A stretch of DNA of 64,000 nucleotides from Myxococcales bacterium. GTDB lineage: Bacteria; Myxococcota_A; Polyangia; Polyangiales; Polyangiaceae. Made by a program: the position numbers and the translations under genes. Shown here in pieces: positions 35,292-43,738 of this stretch. The DNA is taken from assembly GCA_016706225.1 (NCBI GenBank), contig JADJKB010000024.1, positions 310,001 through 374,000 of the forward strand, in the 5' to 3' direction. Each line of letters opens with the position of its first letter. Position 1 is the stretch's first letter. Below the pieces are notes generated by a model that was not told the DNA's origin, made no database searches, and was given only the letters and a program-made list of their open reading frames with translations.

Positions 35292-37511
35292 TCACCAGAA
35301 CGTCATGTCGGGACCCACGCTCTCGAACAGGCACTTCGAGACGTCGGGGAAATCCATGCCGTGAACGAGACCCTTGGGGGTGTACTGCGCCGGCAAGGGC
35401 GCACCGTTCAGGTTGATGTCGAAGCCCTCGGTCTCCCAGGCCGAGTGGACGGCGTCATTCCAGGCCGCGGCTTGCGCCAGATCCGTCCACCACGCGCCGA
35501 CGTCGTCGCTGGCCTTGGTGCCCGAAGGCAGCATGTTGGCCAAGATCTTCCGGCGCTCAGCCCGCACCCAGGCCGGGTCGAGCACCGCAACGTTCAACTC
35601 ACCCTCGTAGGTCATGCCTCGGTTGTTCTTGTTGCACGAGCCCACACTCATGAACTTGTCGTCCACGATCAGCATCTTGGCGTGGACATCCATGTCGGCG
35701 TAGCGGGACTCGGTCTCGTCGATGCCGAAGCTCACCACGGTGTCGAACGCACGAAGCTGCAGCAGCATGTAGCGGCTCGGGAACTGGGACTTGAAGAGGG
35801 CGTGTGACTTGTAAGTCCAGGGGCAGCCGGGGTCGGCCCACTCGGAGATTGGCTTGGTGATCACGATCAGGCGCAGCCCCGGTACCTGTTTCATGCGCGC
35901 GACGATGGCGTCGTTGAGGATGGGAGCGCGAAAATACTGATCCTCGATGAAGATGTAGTCGTTGGCCTGGGACACTGCGTTGAGCCACGACTCCGCAATG
36001 GCGTGTTCCCAGAACGGCTGCGGGAGCGTGGCGGTGACCTGAACCTGCTTGCCATTCGGTCGTTCGGGAATGTTGCGCTCCACCGTGAAGGGTGTGCTCT
36101 TGTTCGCGTATTCGACCCCGGTGTCGAGCTGGTGTTGCCAGCGCACCTGGAACACGTCGGCCGCGTCCTGCGCCGCGGGACCCTCGATGCGCATGATGTA
36201 GTCCTTGCGCGGCCCGGTGTCGGGTAGCTTGGTCTTGTTCTTGACGGCCAGGCGATCGGCGCTCGTGGCCGCGAACTTCATGCGCCGGGGCTCGAAGACC
36301 AGGTGCTTCGACGTGTCCCAGTCAACCTCTTTCAGGTTCATGCCGCCGATGTAGGCAAGCTCGTGATCGATCACCATGAACTTCTGGTGATACGAGGCAT
36401 GCTCCACCTGCACACCCACTGGCCACTGGGTGAGGTCGACGAAGCGCGGAGGAATGCTGGATGGGATGGGCGACTCGGCATCGAACTGTTGAGAGCTGGC
36501 CGCGGAGTGGGTCGCGTGCACACGGCCGCCGAAGTCGACCGCCTTCGCCTCGAACTGGAACTTGCCCTCGGTTGCGTTCCCCATGCCCATGAACTCGAAG
36601 CCATCGTTGAGGACGTCGGCGTGGTCCTTGAGCTTCGAGTCCGTGGTCAGGAACGAGAGCAGGCTGTCCTGCCCCCAGAACTGGCCGACGAGCACGCGCT
36701 TCTCGGCAGGCGAGAGGTCGAGAATTCCCAGGATCGTGTTCTTCCAGCGCTCCGTCGTGCTCTGGGTCAAGCTCAGCGTCGGGTCCCGCACCAGCTCGAA
36801 ATCGGACTGCCACCACCAGGTTGCGGCGACGATGCTCTTCGATGCCCCGCCCAGGTCTTGAGCGACCGAACCCCAGGCCTGCTCGCCGTCCATCATCAGC
36901 TCGATCGCGTTGCCCCGCCGCGCCGGTCGACCTTCCGCCGAGAACCACAGGTGCCGAAGCCCGAGATAGACGCTGTGGACCGGGATGCCCGCGCCGTCCA
37001 CGTTGCGCAGTTCGTGCGAAAACGAGAGTCCGCTTCCCTGGGTGCCGCCGCCATTCGCGAGCACCGCGCTCGTGAGTGCGCTCGTGCCGTCGTAGGTGAG
37101 ACTGATGCTCAGCGATTGATGCTCGGGCGCCGTCAGATCGATCTGGAGCGTTCCAGCTTTGACGAGCGGAACGCTGATCACCGGCGACCCGGTCGTGTAA
37201 GCGGGCGCGCCGTCCAGCTGCACCGAGAGCTGCCGCTCGCTTTCTGGCAGGAACTGCGCCCAGATATCGAGCGGGTAGAGCTCGATGACGGCGAGGGTCT
37301 TGCCTTGTGGCGCGTCGGGACCTGCGTCGCCACCACCTCCACCTGCGCCTGCGCCTGCGCCACCCGCACCGCCCGCGCCGCCAGCTCCACCCGGGCCTCC
37401 TCCGCCGTCCGAACCTCCGCACGCCGAAGCCCAGGCGAGTGGCAGCACCACGGCCAAGATGGCGACCGACGAGCGCGTTGCGAAGCGGTGAGGGAGAGGA
37501 AGCGCCAACAT
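35292..37511 (-). CDS. Phospholipase D-family lipoprotein
   Basis: 739 residues from ATG 37511. Signal peptide and lipobox (PLAWASAC), then a Gly-rich linker. Two HKD motifs are complete: HQKFMVIDHELAYIGGMN (near 375) and HAKMLIVDDKFMSVGSCN (near 610), with EDQYFRAPIL between, so it is a full PLD-type enzyme, probably hydrolysing or transferring phosphatidyl groups at the cell envelope. The N-terminal 300 residues are family-specific. Members near bacterial outer membranes often act on host or prey lipids; that is inference. Confidence 0.85.
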   Translation of the reverse strand: MLALPLPHRFATRSSVAILAVVLPLAWASACGGSDGGGGPGGAGGAGGAGGAGAGAGGGGGDAGPDAPQGKTLAVIELYPLDIWAQFLPESERQLSVQLDGAPAYTTGSPVISVPLVKAGTLQIDLTAPEHQSLSISLTYDGTSALTSAVLANGGGTQGSGLSFSHELRNVDGAGIPVHSVYLGLRHLWFSAEGRPARRGNAIELMMDGEQAWGSVAQDLGGASKSIVAATWWWQSDFELVRDPTLSLTQSTTERWKNTILGILDLSPAEKRVLVGQFWGQDSLLSFLTTDSKLKDHADVLNDGFEFMGMGNATEGKFQFEAKAVDFGGRVHATHSAASSQQFDAESPIPSSIPPRFVDLTQWPVGVQVEHASYHQKFMVIDHELAYIGGMNLKEVDWDTSKHLVFEPRRMKFAATSADRLAVKNKTKLPDTGPRKDYIMRIEGPAAQDAADVFQVRWQHQLDTGVEYANKSTPFTVERNIPERPNGKQVQVTATLPQPFWEHAIAESWLNAVSQANDYIFIEDQYFRAPILNDAIVARMKQVPGLRLIVITKPISEWADPGCPWTYKSHALFKSQFPSRYMLLQLRAFDTVVSFGIDETESRYADMDVHAKMLIVDDKFMSVGSCNKNNRGMTYEGELNVAVLDPAWVRAERRKILANMLPSGTKASDDVGAWWTDLAQAAAWNDAVHSAWETEGFDINLNGAPLPAQYTPKGLVHGMDFPDVSKCLFESVGPDMTFW

Positions 37512-37672
37512 GCCTCAATCATATCCGGCCGCGCAGCGCCGCGGCTCTCAAAAAGGCCCGAGCCCCCGGGCACCATGCGGGCGCGCGTCAAGGCCTTCGC
37601 CGCGCAAGCGATGCAGCCGCTCCCGATTGACTGCTCGCGCGAGCGTGTGAGCATGGCGCCGAGGAGGTACCG

Positions 37673-38599
37673 ATGCAGTCCACTCTGCGCCAATTCATCG
37701 TCAGCTCCACCCTCGCGGTCAGCTTGGGTACTGCAAACAACGCAGCGGCACAGGGTGACGCTCCACCGGCGCCGCCGCCCGCTGGCGATCCGGCGCCGCC
37801 TCCCGCGCCACCACCGCCCGCGCCACCACCGCCCGCTCAGCCGGCACCACCGCCTGCGGCGCAGCCGGGCTACGGAGCGCCACCGCCAGGACAAGCTGCG
37901 TATGGACAGCCCCAAGGCCAGCCCGGATATGGGGCACCGCCGCCCGCACAACCTGGCTACGGCTACGGGGCGCCGCCGCCCGGGCAGCCCGGATACGGGC
38001 CGCCGCCACTACCCGTCGGAGTGCGCGAACACGACGGTTTCTTTCTCCGCTTCGGACTCGGTTATGCGCCGGTCAGTGCCAAGGGCACGACGGAGAGCTT
38101 CGGGACACCGACCGACACCGAGATATCGGGTGGCGCTGCTAGTGCGGAGCTGCTGATCGGCGGCACGCCGGCACAAGGGCTCGTCGTCGGTGGCGGCGTA
38201 GTCACCTATGTGATCTCCGACCCGACCTTCGAAGCCGACGGTCTGGGCACGGCGCCCACCGATGACGGCCAAGCCCAGCTCAGCGGCATCGGTGTGTTCG
38301 GCCAGTACTACACCGACCCGAAGGGTGGGCTCTTTCTACAAGCGTTCCTCGGCTACGCTCAGGGCAGCTACGAGTACACCATTTCAGGCGTGAAGACCGA
38401 GAGCGAGACCGGTACGGGATTCATGCTTGCGGCTGCGGTTGGCTACGACTTCTGGGTCGCCGACCAGTGGAGCCTGGGCCCAGCCTTCCGCTTCTCTTAC
38501 GCCAAGCTCACCTACGATGAGACCAGAAACGGGAACAGTTACACCGATGAGTACAGCGTCACCGCGCCGACGCTGCTCTTCGGCGTGACGTATCACTGA
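37673..38599 (+). CDS. Outer-membrane beta-barrel protein with Pro/Gly-rich segment
   Basis: 308 residues from ATG 37673. Signal peptide (TLAVSLGTANNAAAQG), about 80 residues of Pro/Ala and PGYGAPPP repeats, then about 190 residues of alternating strands (GFFLRFGLGYAPVSAKGTTE, GGLFLQAFLGYAQGSYEYTI) ending in a barrel-type LLFGVTYH. A small 8-stranded barrel is likely. The proline segment could cross the peptidoglycan. Ligand unknown. Confidence 0.75.
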   Translation: MQSTLRQFIVSSTLAVSLGTANNAAAQGDAPPAPPPAGDPAPPPAPPPPAPPPPAQPAPPPAAQPGYGAPPPGQAAYGQPQGQPGYGAPPPAQPGYGYGAPPPGQPGYGPPPLPVGVREHDGFFLRFGLGYAPVSAKGTTESFGTPTDTEISGGAASAELLIGGTPAQGLVVGGGVVTYVISDPTFEADGLGTAPTDDGQAQLSGIGVFGQYYTDPKGGLFLQAFLGYAQGSYEYTISGVKTESETGTGFMLAAAVGYDFWVADQWSLGPAFRFSYAKLTYDETRNGNSYTDEYSVTAPTLLFGVTYH

Positions 38600-38652
38600 C
38601 GCCCTTCGCACGCGGCCTGTGTGCCACGCACGAAAATTGCGTATGCTGCGGT

Positions 38653-38943
38653 GTGTCCGACGACGACCGCCGACGCATCCTGGAACGGCGGCAGCGCTTT
38701 CTCAGCGCTGCGGTCGGAGCGACAGCGGGTATGCTGCTCTCCGGCTGTGATCAAGGCGGCGCCGCGTGTCACTCGGCCAGGCGAAATTTGCCGCGTTCGG
38801 TCGCCCGTGCCGTGGGGTGTGTGCCCTCGGTTTGTCTGTCGATCGCCGTCGTCGATGCAGGCGCAGCTCCGGCGCCAGCTCCGGCTCCTGCGCCCCGCGA
38901 CGGCGGGGGTGCGGACGGCGCCGACGGTAACGGCGAACCCTGA
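38653..38943 (+). CDS. Putative small lipoprotein
   Basis: 96 residues from GTG 38653. A charged start (MSDDDRRRILERRQRFLSAA) leads to a hydrophobic segment and a lipobox (MLLSGC); the end is Ala/Pro- and Gly/Asp-rich. The middle (residues 35-60) has poor coding character and may reflect a small shift. No function recognised. Confidence 0.45.
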   Translation: MSDDDRRRILERRQRFLSAAVGATAGMLLSGCDQGGAACHSARRNLPRSVARAVGCVPSVCLSIAVVDAGAAPAPAPAPAPRDGGGADGADGNGEP

Positions 38944-39047
38944 ACGGAGCGCGCTCGCGGGCTCCAAGCACGCTATCAGCTTGGAAACGCGCGGCGGAGA
39001 CAGCGTCGCGGGTAGGCGTCCGCCGCGGTAGACTGCCCGGCTCACGA

Positions 39048-39899
39048 ATGCGCGCGACGCTGCCCTACGACCCTAGAGATCAGCCGCTTGCTCCGCGGAG
39101 CTTCACCGCGCGGCTGGGTCGGCGCGTGCTGGACCTGTGGCTGGAGTTTTCCGCTCCGCTGCACACAGCGACCGCCGCATTTCGCGCGTACTCCACGCCC
39201 GGGCACGCCGCTCACGCCGAGGTCCGGCGCATCACCCTCATGCAGATCCTGTTCACCGGGGCCCAACCCGTCGCGCTGGTGAGCCTGATCGGTCTGCTGA
39301 TCGGTGGGACCATCATCATCGAGACCAACTTGATGGCACCCGCGGCGAGCGGTGAAATTCTGGGCACGATCTTGGTGGCGGTCGTGCTTCGAGAGCTCGC
39401 GCCGCTGGTCACGGCCATCATCGTCGCGAGCCGCTCGGGCACGGCGATCGCGACGGAGCTGGGGAACATGAAGGCCAACTCCGAGATCCTCGCGCTTGCT
39501 TCGCTGGGGATCGATCCGATGCGCTTCGTGGTCTTGCCGCGACTGGTCGCGTGTGTGCTCTGTGTCTTGGTGCTGACGGTCTACTTCGCGGTGGCGGCCA
39601 TCGGCGGCGGTTACCTGGTGAGCCTGCTCATCACCGCGCCGAGCCTGGACGCCATCCGCTCGGGATTCGCGGGTGCGCTGCGACTGGCGGATCTCCCCTT
39701 CTTCCTGCTGAAGGGCGCCGGTCTCGGCTTGATCGTGGGCCTGCTCTGTTGTCACTATGGCCTGCAAGTGAAGAGCTCCCCCACTGAAGTTCCGCGTATG
39801 GCAAGCCAGGCCGTCGTGCGCAGTCTCTTCGGTTGTGTCGCCTACAACCTGCTCCTGACGGCCGGGTTCTACTGGCTGGTGGGACCACCGTTAAGGTGA
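39048..39899 (+). CDS. MlaE-family lipid ABC transporter permease
   Basis: 283 residues from ATG 39048. The MlaE permease fold: LMQILFTGAQPVALVSLIGL, GTILVAVVLRELAPLVTAII, SRSGTAIATELGNMKANSEI, ALGIDPMRFVVLPRLVAC-type segment and a final YWLVG. This family moves phospholipids between the membranes. Followed at once by an ATPase gene; the substrate-binding MlaD and other parts are not in the window. Confidence 0.85.
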   Translation: MRATLPYDPRDQPLAPRSFTARLGRRVLDLWLEFSAPLHTATAAFRAYSTPGHAAHAEVRRITLMQILFTGAQPVALVSLIGLLIGGTIIIETNLMAPAASGEILGTILVAVVLRELAPLVTAIIVASRSGTAIATELGNMKANSEILALASLGIDPMRFVVLPRLVACVLCVLVLTVYFAVAAIGGGYLVSLLITAPSLDAIRSGFAGALRLADLPFFLLKGAGLGLIVGLLCCHYGLQVKSSPTEVPRMASQAVVRSLFGCVAYNLLLTAGFYWLVGPPLR

Positions 39900-39921
39900 T
39901 GCGGGTTCAGCGGGCGGGGGC

Positions 39922-40644
39922 ATGAAGGGACAGCGCGGGCTCACCCTGGAGAACGTCGCGTTTCGCTACGGCGACCTGGTCGTACTTCGGGACGAGAGCT
40001 TCCATCTCGACCGCGGCCAGGTGCTGGTCGTCACCGGTGAAAATGGCGTGGGCAAGTCCACGTTCTTGTATCTCTGCGCGGGCCTGCTCCCGGTGATGGA
40101 GGGCGAGGTGCGCCTGGACGGCCATCGCCCCGATCCCGAGCGCCCGAGCGCCCTCGTGCGCGCGGGAGTGCGTTGCGGGTTCGTGTTTCAGGACGGAGCC
40201 TTGATTCACAACCTGACCGCGCTCGCCAACGTCTCCGTCGCGCTTCGGTTTCACGCGGACGTGCTGGGCATGGACGAGAAGAGCCTCGACGCCCGCGCTC
40301 GCGCGGCGCTGATCGAGGTGGGTGTGGACCAACCCGACTTCCACGCCCTGCCCGCCCACCTGTCGTTCGGTGTGAAAAAACGCATCGCGATGGCGCGCGC
40401 GCTGGCCCTGGGACCGAACTTCGTGTTTTTCGACGACCCGGACACCGGGCTCGATCCGCGCACCCTCGGGCTCGTACACCTGGTCATCGAACGCTGCTGC
40501 GCCGACCCGGAGATCACCGTGGTGATTGCGACGAACCACGACGCCCTGGTGGAGCGGGTCGGCGTGCGACCCCACGAGATTGTGAACGGAGCGCTGCTCG
40601 AGTTGCCGCTGCCTTCGGAGCGCGTTCAGCCCGGGCATTTCTGA
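39922..40644 (+). CDS. MlaF-like ABC transporter ATPase
   Basis: 240 residues from ATG 39922. Walker A GENGVGKSTFLYLCAG (near 40), Q-loop GFVFQDGALIHNLT, signature LSFGVKKRIAMARALAL (near 147), and switch His (ATNHD). The Walker B reads FVFFDDPDTGLDP: the residue after the Walker B Asp, normally the catalytic Glu, is Asp here. This may slow hydrolysis. It is the partner of the upstream MlaE-like permease. Confidence 0.85.
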   Translation: MKGQRGLTLENVAFRYGDLVVLRDESFHLDRGQVLVVTGENGVGKSTFLYLCAGLLPVMEGEVRLDGHRPDPERPSALVRAGVRCGFVFQDGALIHNLTALANVSVALRFHADVLGMDEKSLDARARAALIEVGVDQPDFHALPAHLSFGVKKRIAMARALALGPNFVFFDDPDTGLDPRTLGLVHLVIERCCADPEITVVIATNHDALVERVGVRPHEIVNGALLELPLPSERVQPGHF

Positions 40645-40720
40645 GCTGGGCCCCGAACCCGCGTCGGCGAAAAAAACGCCGGCCACGCCGCGCGGCCGAC
40701 GGCGTATTCTGTGCGCCTTC

Positions 40721-41557
40721 ATGCTCGGTTACCTCCGCATCCTCGCGCCTTGGTGGTTCTGCATGGTCGCGGCTTGCGCGACCAGCGAAGACGTTGGCGA
40801 CGACAAGGGCGGCGGTGGCGGGGGATTCGGCGGGACTCCTTCTGGTGGCGGGGGCGCGGGGGGCACACCCTCGGGCGGTGGAGGCTCCGGCGCGACCGCC
40901 GGGCTGGGCGCGACCGGTGGCATCGGTGGCACTCCTGGTGGTGGTGCTGCGGGTACGGGTGGAACGTCGGCAGGCGGAGCCGGCGGTACGGGCGGTAGCG
41001 GCGGTAGCGTGGCAGGCGGAGGGGGCACGAGCGGCGGCGGCGGGGGCGGACCTGCGTGTGCAGTGCTCGGCTGCGCCGACGGCAACGAGAGTGGCGCGGG
41101 CTGCGCCGGTGCGCGCGTCGTGGGTAGGCTGACCGCGGCCAAGGCTGGCGGTTTTCAGGTCACGACGAACACCTGCAGCTCCGCCAACGACGTCAGCGGT
41201 TACGACGCCACGAGCTGCAAGGATCTTGGACGCGATCGCTCCTACCGGATGTATCTCAAGAAGTTCGAGAAGCTCGACGTGAAGCTGACGCAGGGAGCCA
41301 AATGCGCCAGCGCTCAAAGCTGGGAGCGCGTGTTCAAGATCTACTCCGGGAGCAACTGCACCGACCAGGCTTGTGACAAGAAGCACCTCTGCGGCAACAC
41401 GGGCGCCGGAACCTGGGGCACGACCTTCGTGGCTCCGGACGACGGCTGGTACGTCATCGTCGTGGACGGGCAGAAGGCTCCCGGCGCGGGCGACGACAGT
41501 GGCGATTTCACGTTGACGTTGCAGCTGCTGTGCGTGTTTGGCGGCTGCGAGTGCTGA
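40721..41557 (+). CDS. Lipoprotein with Gly-rich linker and Cys-rich domain
   Basis: 278 residues from ATG 40721. Lipobox (WFCMVAAC), a Gly/Ser/Ala linker of about 90 residues, then a domain of about 170 residues with ten or more Cys, with KIYSGSNCTDQACDKK and a strand pair near DGWYVIVVDGQKAPGAGDDS similar to pre-peptidase C-terminal-type beta-sandwich domains. Surface binding is likely; ligand unknown. Confidence 0.7.
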   Translation: MLGYLRILAPWWFCMVAACATSEDVGDDKGGGGGGFGGTPSGGGGAGGTPSGGGGSGATAGLGATGGIGGTPGGGAAGTGGTSAGGAGGTGGSGGSVAGGGGTSGGGGGGPACAVLGCADGNESGAGCAGARVVGRLTAAKAGGFQVTTNTCSSANDVSGYDATSCKDLGRDRSYRMYLKKFEKLDVKLTQGAKCASAQSWERVFKIYSGSNCTDQACDKKHLCGNTGAGTWGTTFVAPDDGWYVIVVDGQKAPGAGDDSGDFTLTLQLLCVFGGCEC

Positions 41558-41575
41558 ACGCGCGAGGCTGATCGC

Positions 41576-42895
41576 TCAAGGCTGGACGCCGAGCGCGCCG
41601 GGCACGTTCTCGGTTCCGGAGCCCAGCGCGAACACCCCGAGATCCACCGGGGTCTTGCCCGCCGCAAAGGCCACCTGCCTCACACCGCCGACCTCCGAGA
41701 CCAGCACGTGCCCGGTCAGCCCTCCGCGACGAATTTGCACCATGTCGATGGGGAGCTGCGGCGCCGCGCCCTGATAACTCAGCGGCTTGGCCGAATACGG
41801 CGCGCTTGGCTTCGAGGCGTCGAAGCCGAGCACGATCAACGCGTCGCCGAAGCCGCTCGACACCAGCGCGGTCGAGTCGAACGGGGAGGTCTCGATGTCG
41901 GCGGGGTCCTCGATCGGTGAGAGCTCCTGCAACAAGCTCAACGTCGTCCCGTCGATGGCGACCACTGCCACGCGATTCGGCACCGACGAGAAGGCGCTGT
42001 TGTCACCCAGCAGCGCGTGCTTCTCGTCCGCGGTCACGGCGAGGCTGGAGATGATCGGCGAGTCGCCGGCGAAGATCGCCTGGCTCGCGACGACCTTGGG
42101 CGACGAGGACCAATCCAAGACGTGCAGATGCTGGCTCGACGGGCTGTCCAGGACGTCGTCTGCCGCAACCAGCGCGCGCCCCGGCGTCTTCGCAGAGAAC
42201 CACAGCCCCGCCGGTAGCTTGGCGGGAGCGACCAGGCTCTCCTCCGTGAGCTTTCCATCACAGCCGATCCTCATGGAGTAGACCCCGCCGCCGATGTCGC
42301 GCCACTCGTCGTCAATCACATACAGGTGGTCGCCGTTTGGATCGACGATCAGCTTCGATGCGTAGAACCCGCCCGCGAACCCGGGATTTAGCACACTGAT
42401 GTCGCCGCTTGGTTCGACGCGGAAGCTGCCGATCTTGCCCTCCTCCGTTGCGACGAAGCCGAGCTCGCCGTCCGGCGTGAACACGATCTCGCCGTAGGTG
42501 CTGCGGCCGAGCTGGAAGGTCTTCCCGGTCTTTTCTAGCTTGCCCTTCGCATCCAGAGCCAACACCTCGTAGAGATCCGACTTCTGCTGATTCGCGTCGT
42601 AGGGGTGGGAGATCACCACCTTGCGCGGCGCATCTGCCGAGCGCGGCACGCGCACACACGCGCCGCCGTCGGAGGTACCGCCGGTACTCCCGGCGTTCCC
42701 GCCGCTGCCCGAGTCGTTGGCCGCGCCGCCGCTCGAGCTGCCCGTGCCGCCCGTGCCGCCGCTCGTGCTCGGGCCACCACCACCGCCGTCGTCGCCGCAC
42801 GCGACCGCGAGGGAAACGGCGCCCAGCGCCAGCGTGACAGTGAGCGAGCGAACCCAGACGATGCGGGAGTGAGCCATGTCGAGGGCGCGCATCAC
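41576..42895 (-). CDS. Beta-propeller lipoprotein
   Basis: 439 residues from ATG 42895 (a start at 42877, MAHSRIVWV, is also possible). Signal peptide with lipobox AVSLAVAC, Gly/Ser linker, then about 350 residues of repeated strands with the lactonase/YncE-like pattern (GELGFVATEEGKIGSFRVEP, LIVDPNGDHLYVIDDEWRD, SSLAVTADEKHALLGDNSAF). Probably a seven-bladed propeller on the envelope; function unknown. Confidence 0.75.
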   Translation of the reverse strand: MMRALDMAHSRIVWVRSLTVTLALGAVSLAVACGDDGGGGGPSTSGGTGGTGSSSGGAANDSGSGGNAGSTGGTSDGGACVRVPRSADAPRKVVISHPYDANQQKSDLYEVLALDAKGKLEKTGKTFQLGRSTYGEIVFTPDGELGFVATEEGKIGSFRVEPSGDISVLNPGFAGGFYASKLIVDPNGDHLYVIDDEWRDIGGGVYSMRIGCDGKLTEESLVAPAKLPAGLWFSAKTPGRALVAADDVLDSPSSQHLHVLDWSSSPKVVASQAIFAGDSPIISSLAVTADEKHALLGDNSAFSSVPNRVAVVAIDGTTLSLLQELSPIEDPADIETSPFDSTALVSSGFGDALIVLGFDASKPSAPYSAKPLSYQGAAPQLPIDMVQIRRGGLTGHVLVSEVGGVRQVAFAAGKTPVDLGVFALGSGTENVPGALGVQP

Positions 42896-42999
42896 AAGTC
42901 GGTCGTGAGGGCGCCGTCAAGCCTCGGCCCCCGCAGAGCGCCTTCCCGCGCAGCCCGCCCTGGCAGTCCTGGAAATGAACCGAGTCGCTGCGCTACTCT

Positions 43000-43719
43000 G
43001 TGCACGTGCGGTTTCGCGTCACCTGGCATCGCGCGGAGGAGCTCGGCCTCGACTACGACTCACAGCTGGTGCGGGGCGGCATGGTCGTACGCGCGGAGCC
43101 CGGCGAGGTCTCGCAGTTCTCGACCGTCACCCTGGAGCTGATCGCACCCAGCGGCGAAACCCTAATCCTGGACGCGCAGGTCGTGCAGGCCTTCCCCGGC
43201 GTGGGTGTGGCGGTCGTCTTCGGTGCCACGCCCGCCCTCGCTGCCTTCGTCGAGGCGGCGCGCTCGGTGCCCGGTCGCGACCGCGAGGCCGAGCACGCTT
43301 TCCTCACCGCAGCCGAGCTCGAGTCCGAGCCCGTCGGCACAAAACAGCTGACGACCGCCTCGCGGATCGGCGCAGCGTTGCGCGGCGGTCGCGACGAACG
43401 GGCGGCGATCATGCGTGAGAATGTGCCGGCTCTGCACGGTCACGTCTTGCGCAACCCCGGCCTCCAGGTCGACGAGGTGCTCGCCATCGCAAAGTCGCGT
43501 GCCGTCTCACCGCAGATCCTCCAGCAGATCGCCGACAAACGCGAGTGGTCGCAGCGCTCGGAGATCGCCATCGCACTGATCAGAAATCCGAAGTGCCCGG
43601 TCGGGGCGGCCGTGAAGTTGCTCGACCACGTCAGCGCCACGGAGTTGCGTCAGCTGGCCAAAGATCCGAACGCACGCACACCGATCCAGCGCGCCGCTCG
43701 CCGCAAGATCGTCGGCTGA
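43000..43719 (+). CDS. PilZ-like domain protein with repeat C-terminus
   Basis: 239 residues, GTG 43000 (or 43006). The first 90 residues form a small beta-barrel of PilZ-like type (YDSQLVRGGMVVRAEP, FSTVTLELIAPSGETLIL, GVGVAVVFGA), lacking an obvious RxxxR c-di-GMP motif. The C-terminal 100 residues are short helical repeats (HVLRNPGLQVDEVLAIA, ALIRNPKCPVGAAVKLL), a HEAT/leucine-repeat-like pattern common in myxobacteria. A cytoplasmic scaffold is likely. Confidence 0.65.
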   Translation: MHVRFRVTWHRAEELGLDYDSQLVRGGMVVRAEPGEVSQFSTVTLELIAPSGETLILDAQVVQAFPGVGVAVVFGATPALAAFVEAARSVPGRDREAEHAFLTAAELESEPVGTKQLTTASRIGAALRGGRDERAAIMRENVPALHGHVLRNPGLQVDEVLAIAKSRAVSPQILQQIADKREWSQRSEIAIALIRNPKCPVGAAVKLLDHVSATELRQLAKDPNARTPIQRAARRKIVG

Positions 43720-43738
43720 GCTCGGCGCGGCCACACGG

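Noticed and set aside
35278..35296. GGTGAC-7-GTCACC inverted repeat over the stop of the phospholipase D gene
   Set aside because: Short arms, no T tract; chance is likely in such GC-rich sequence.
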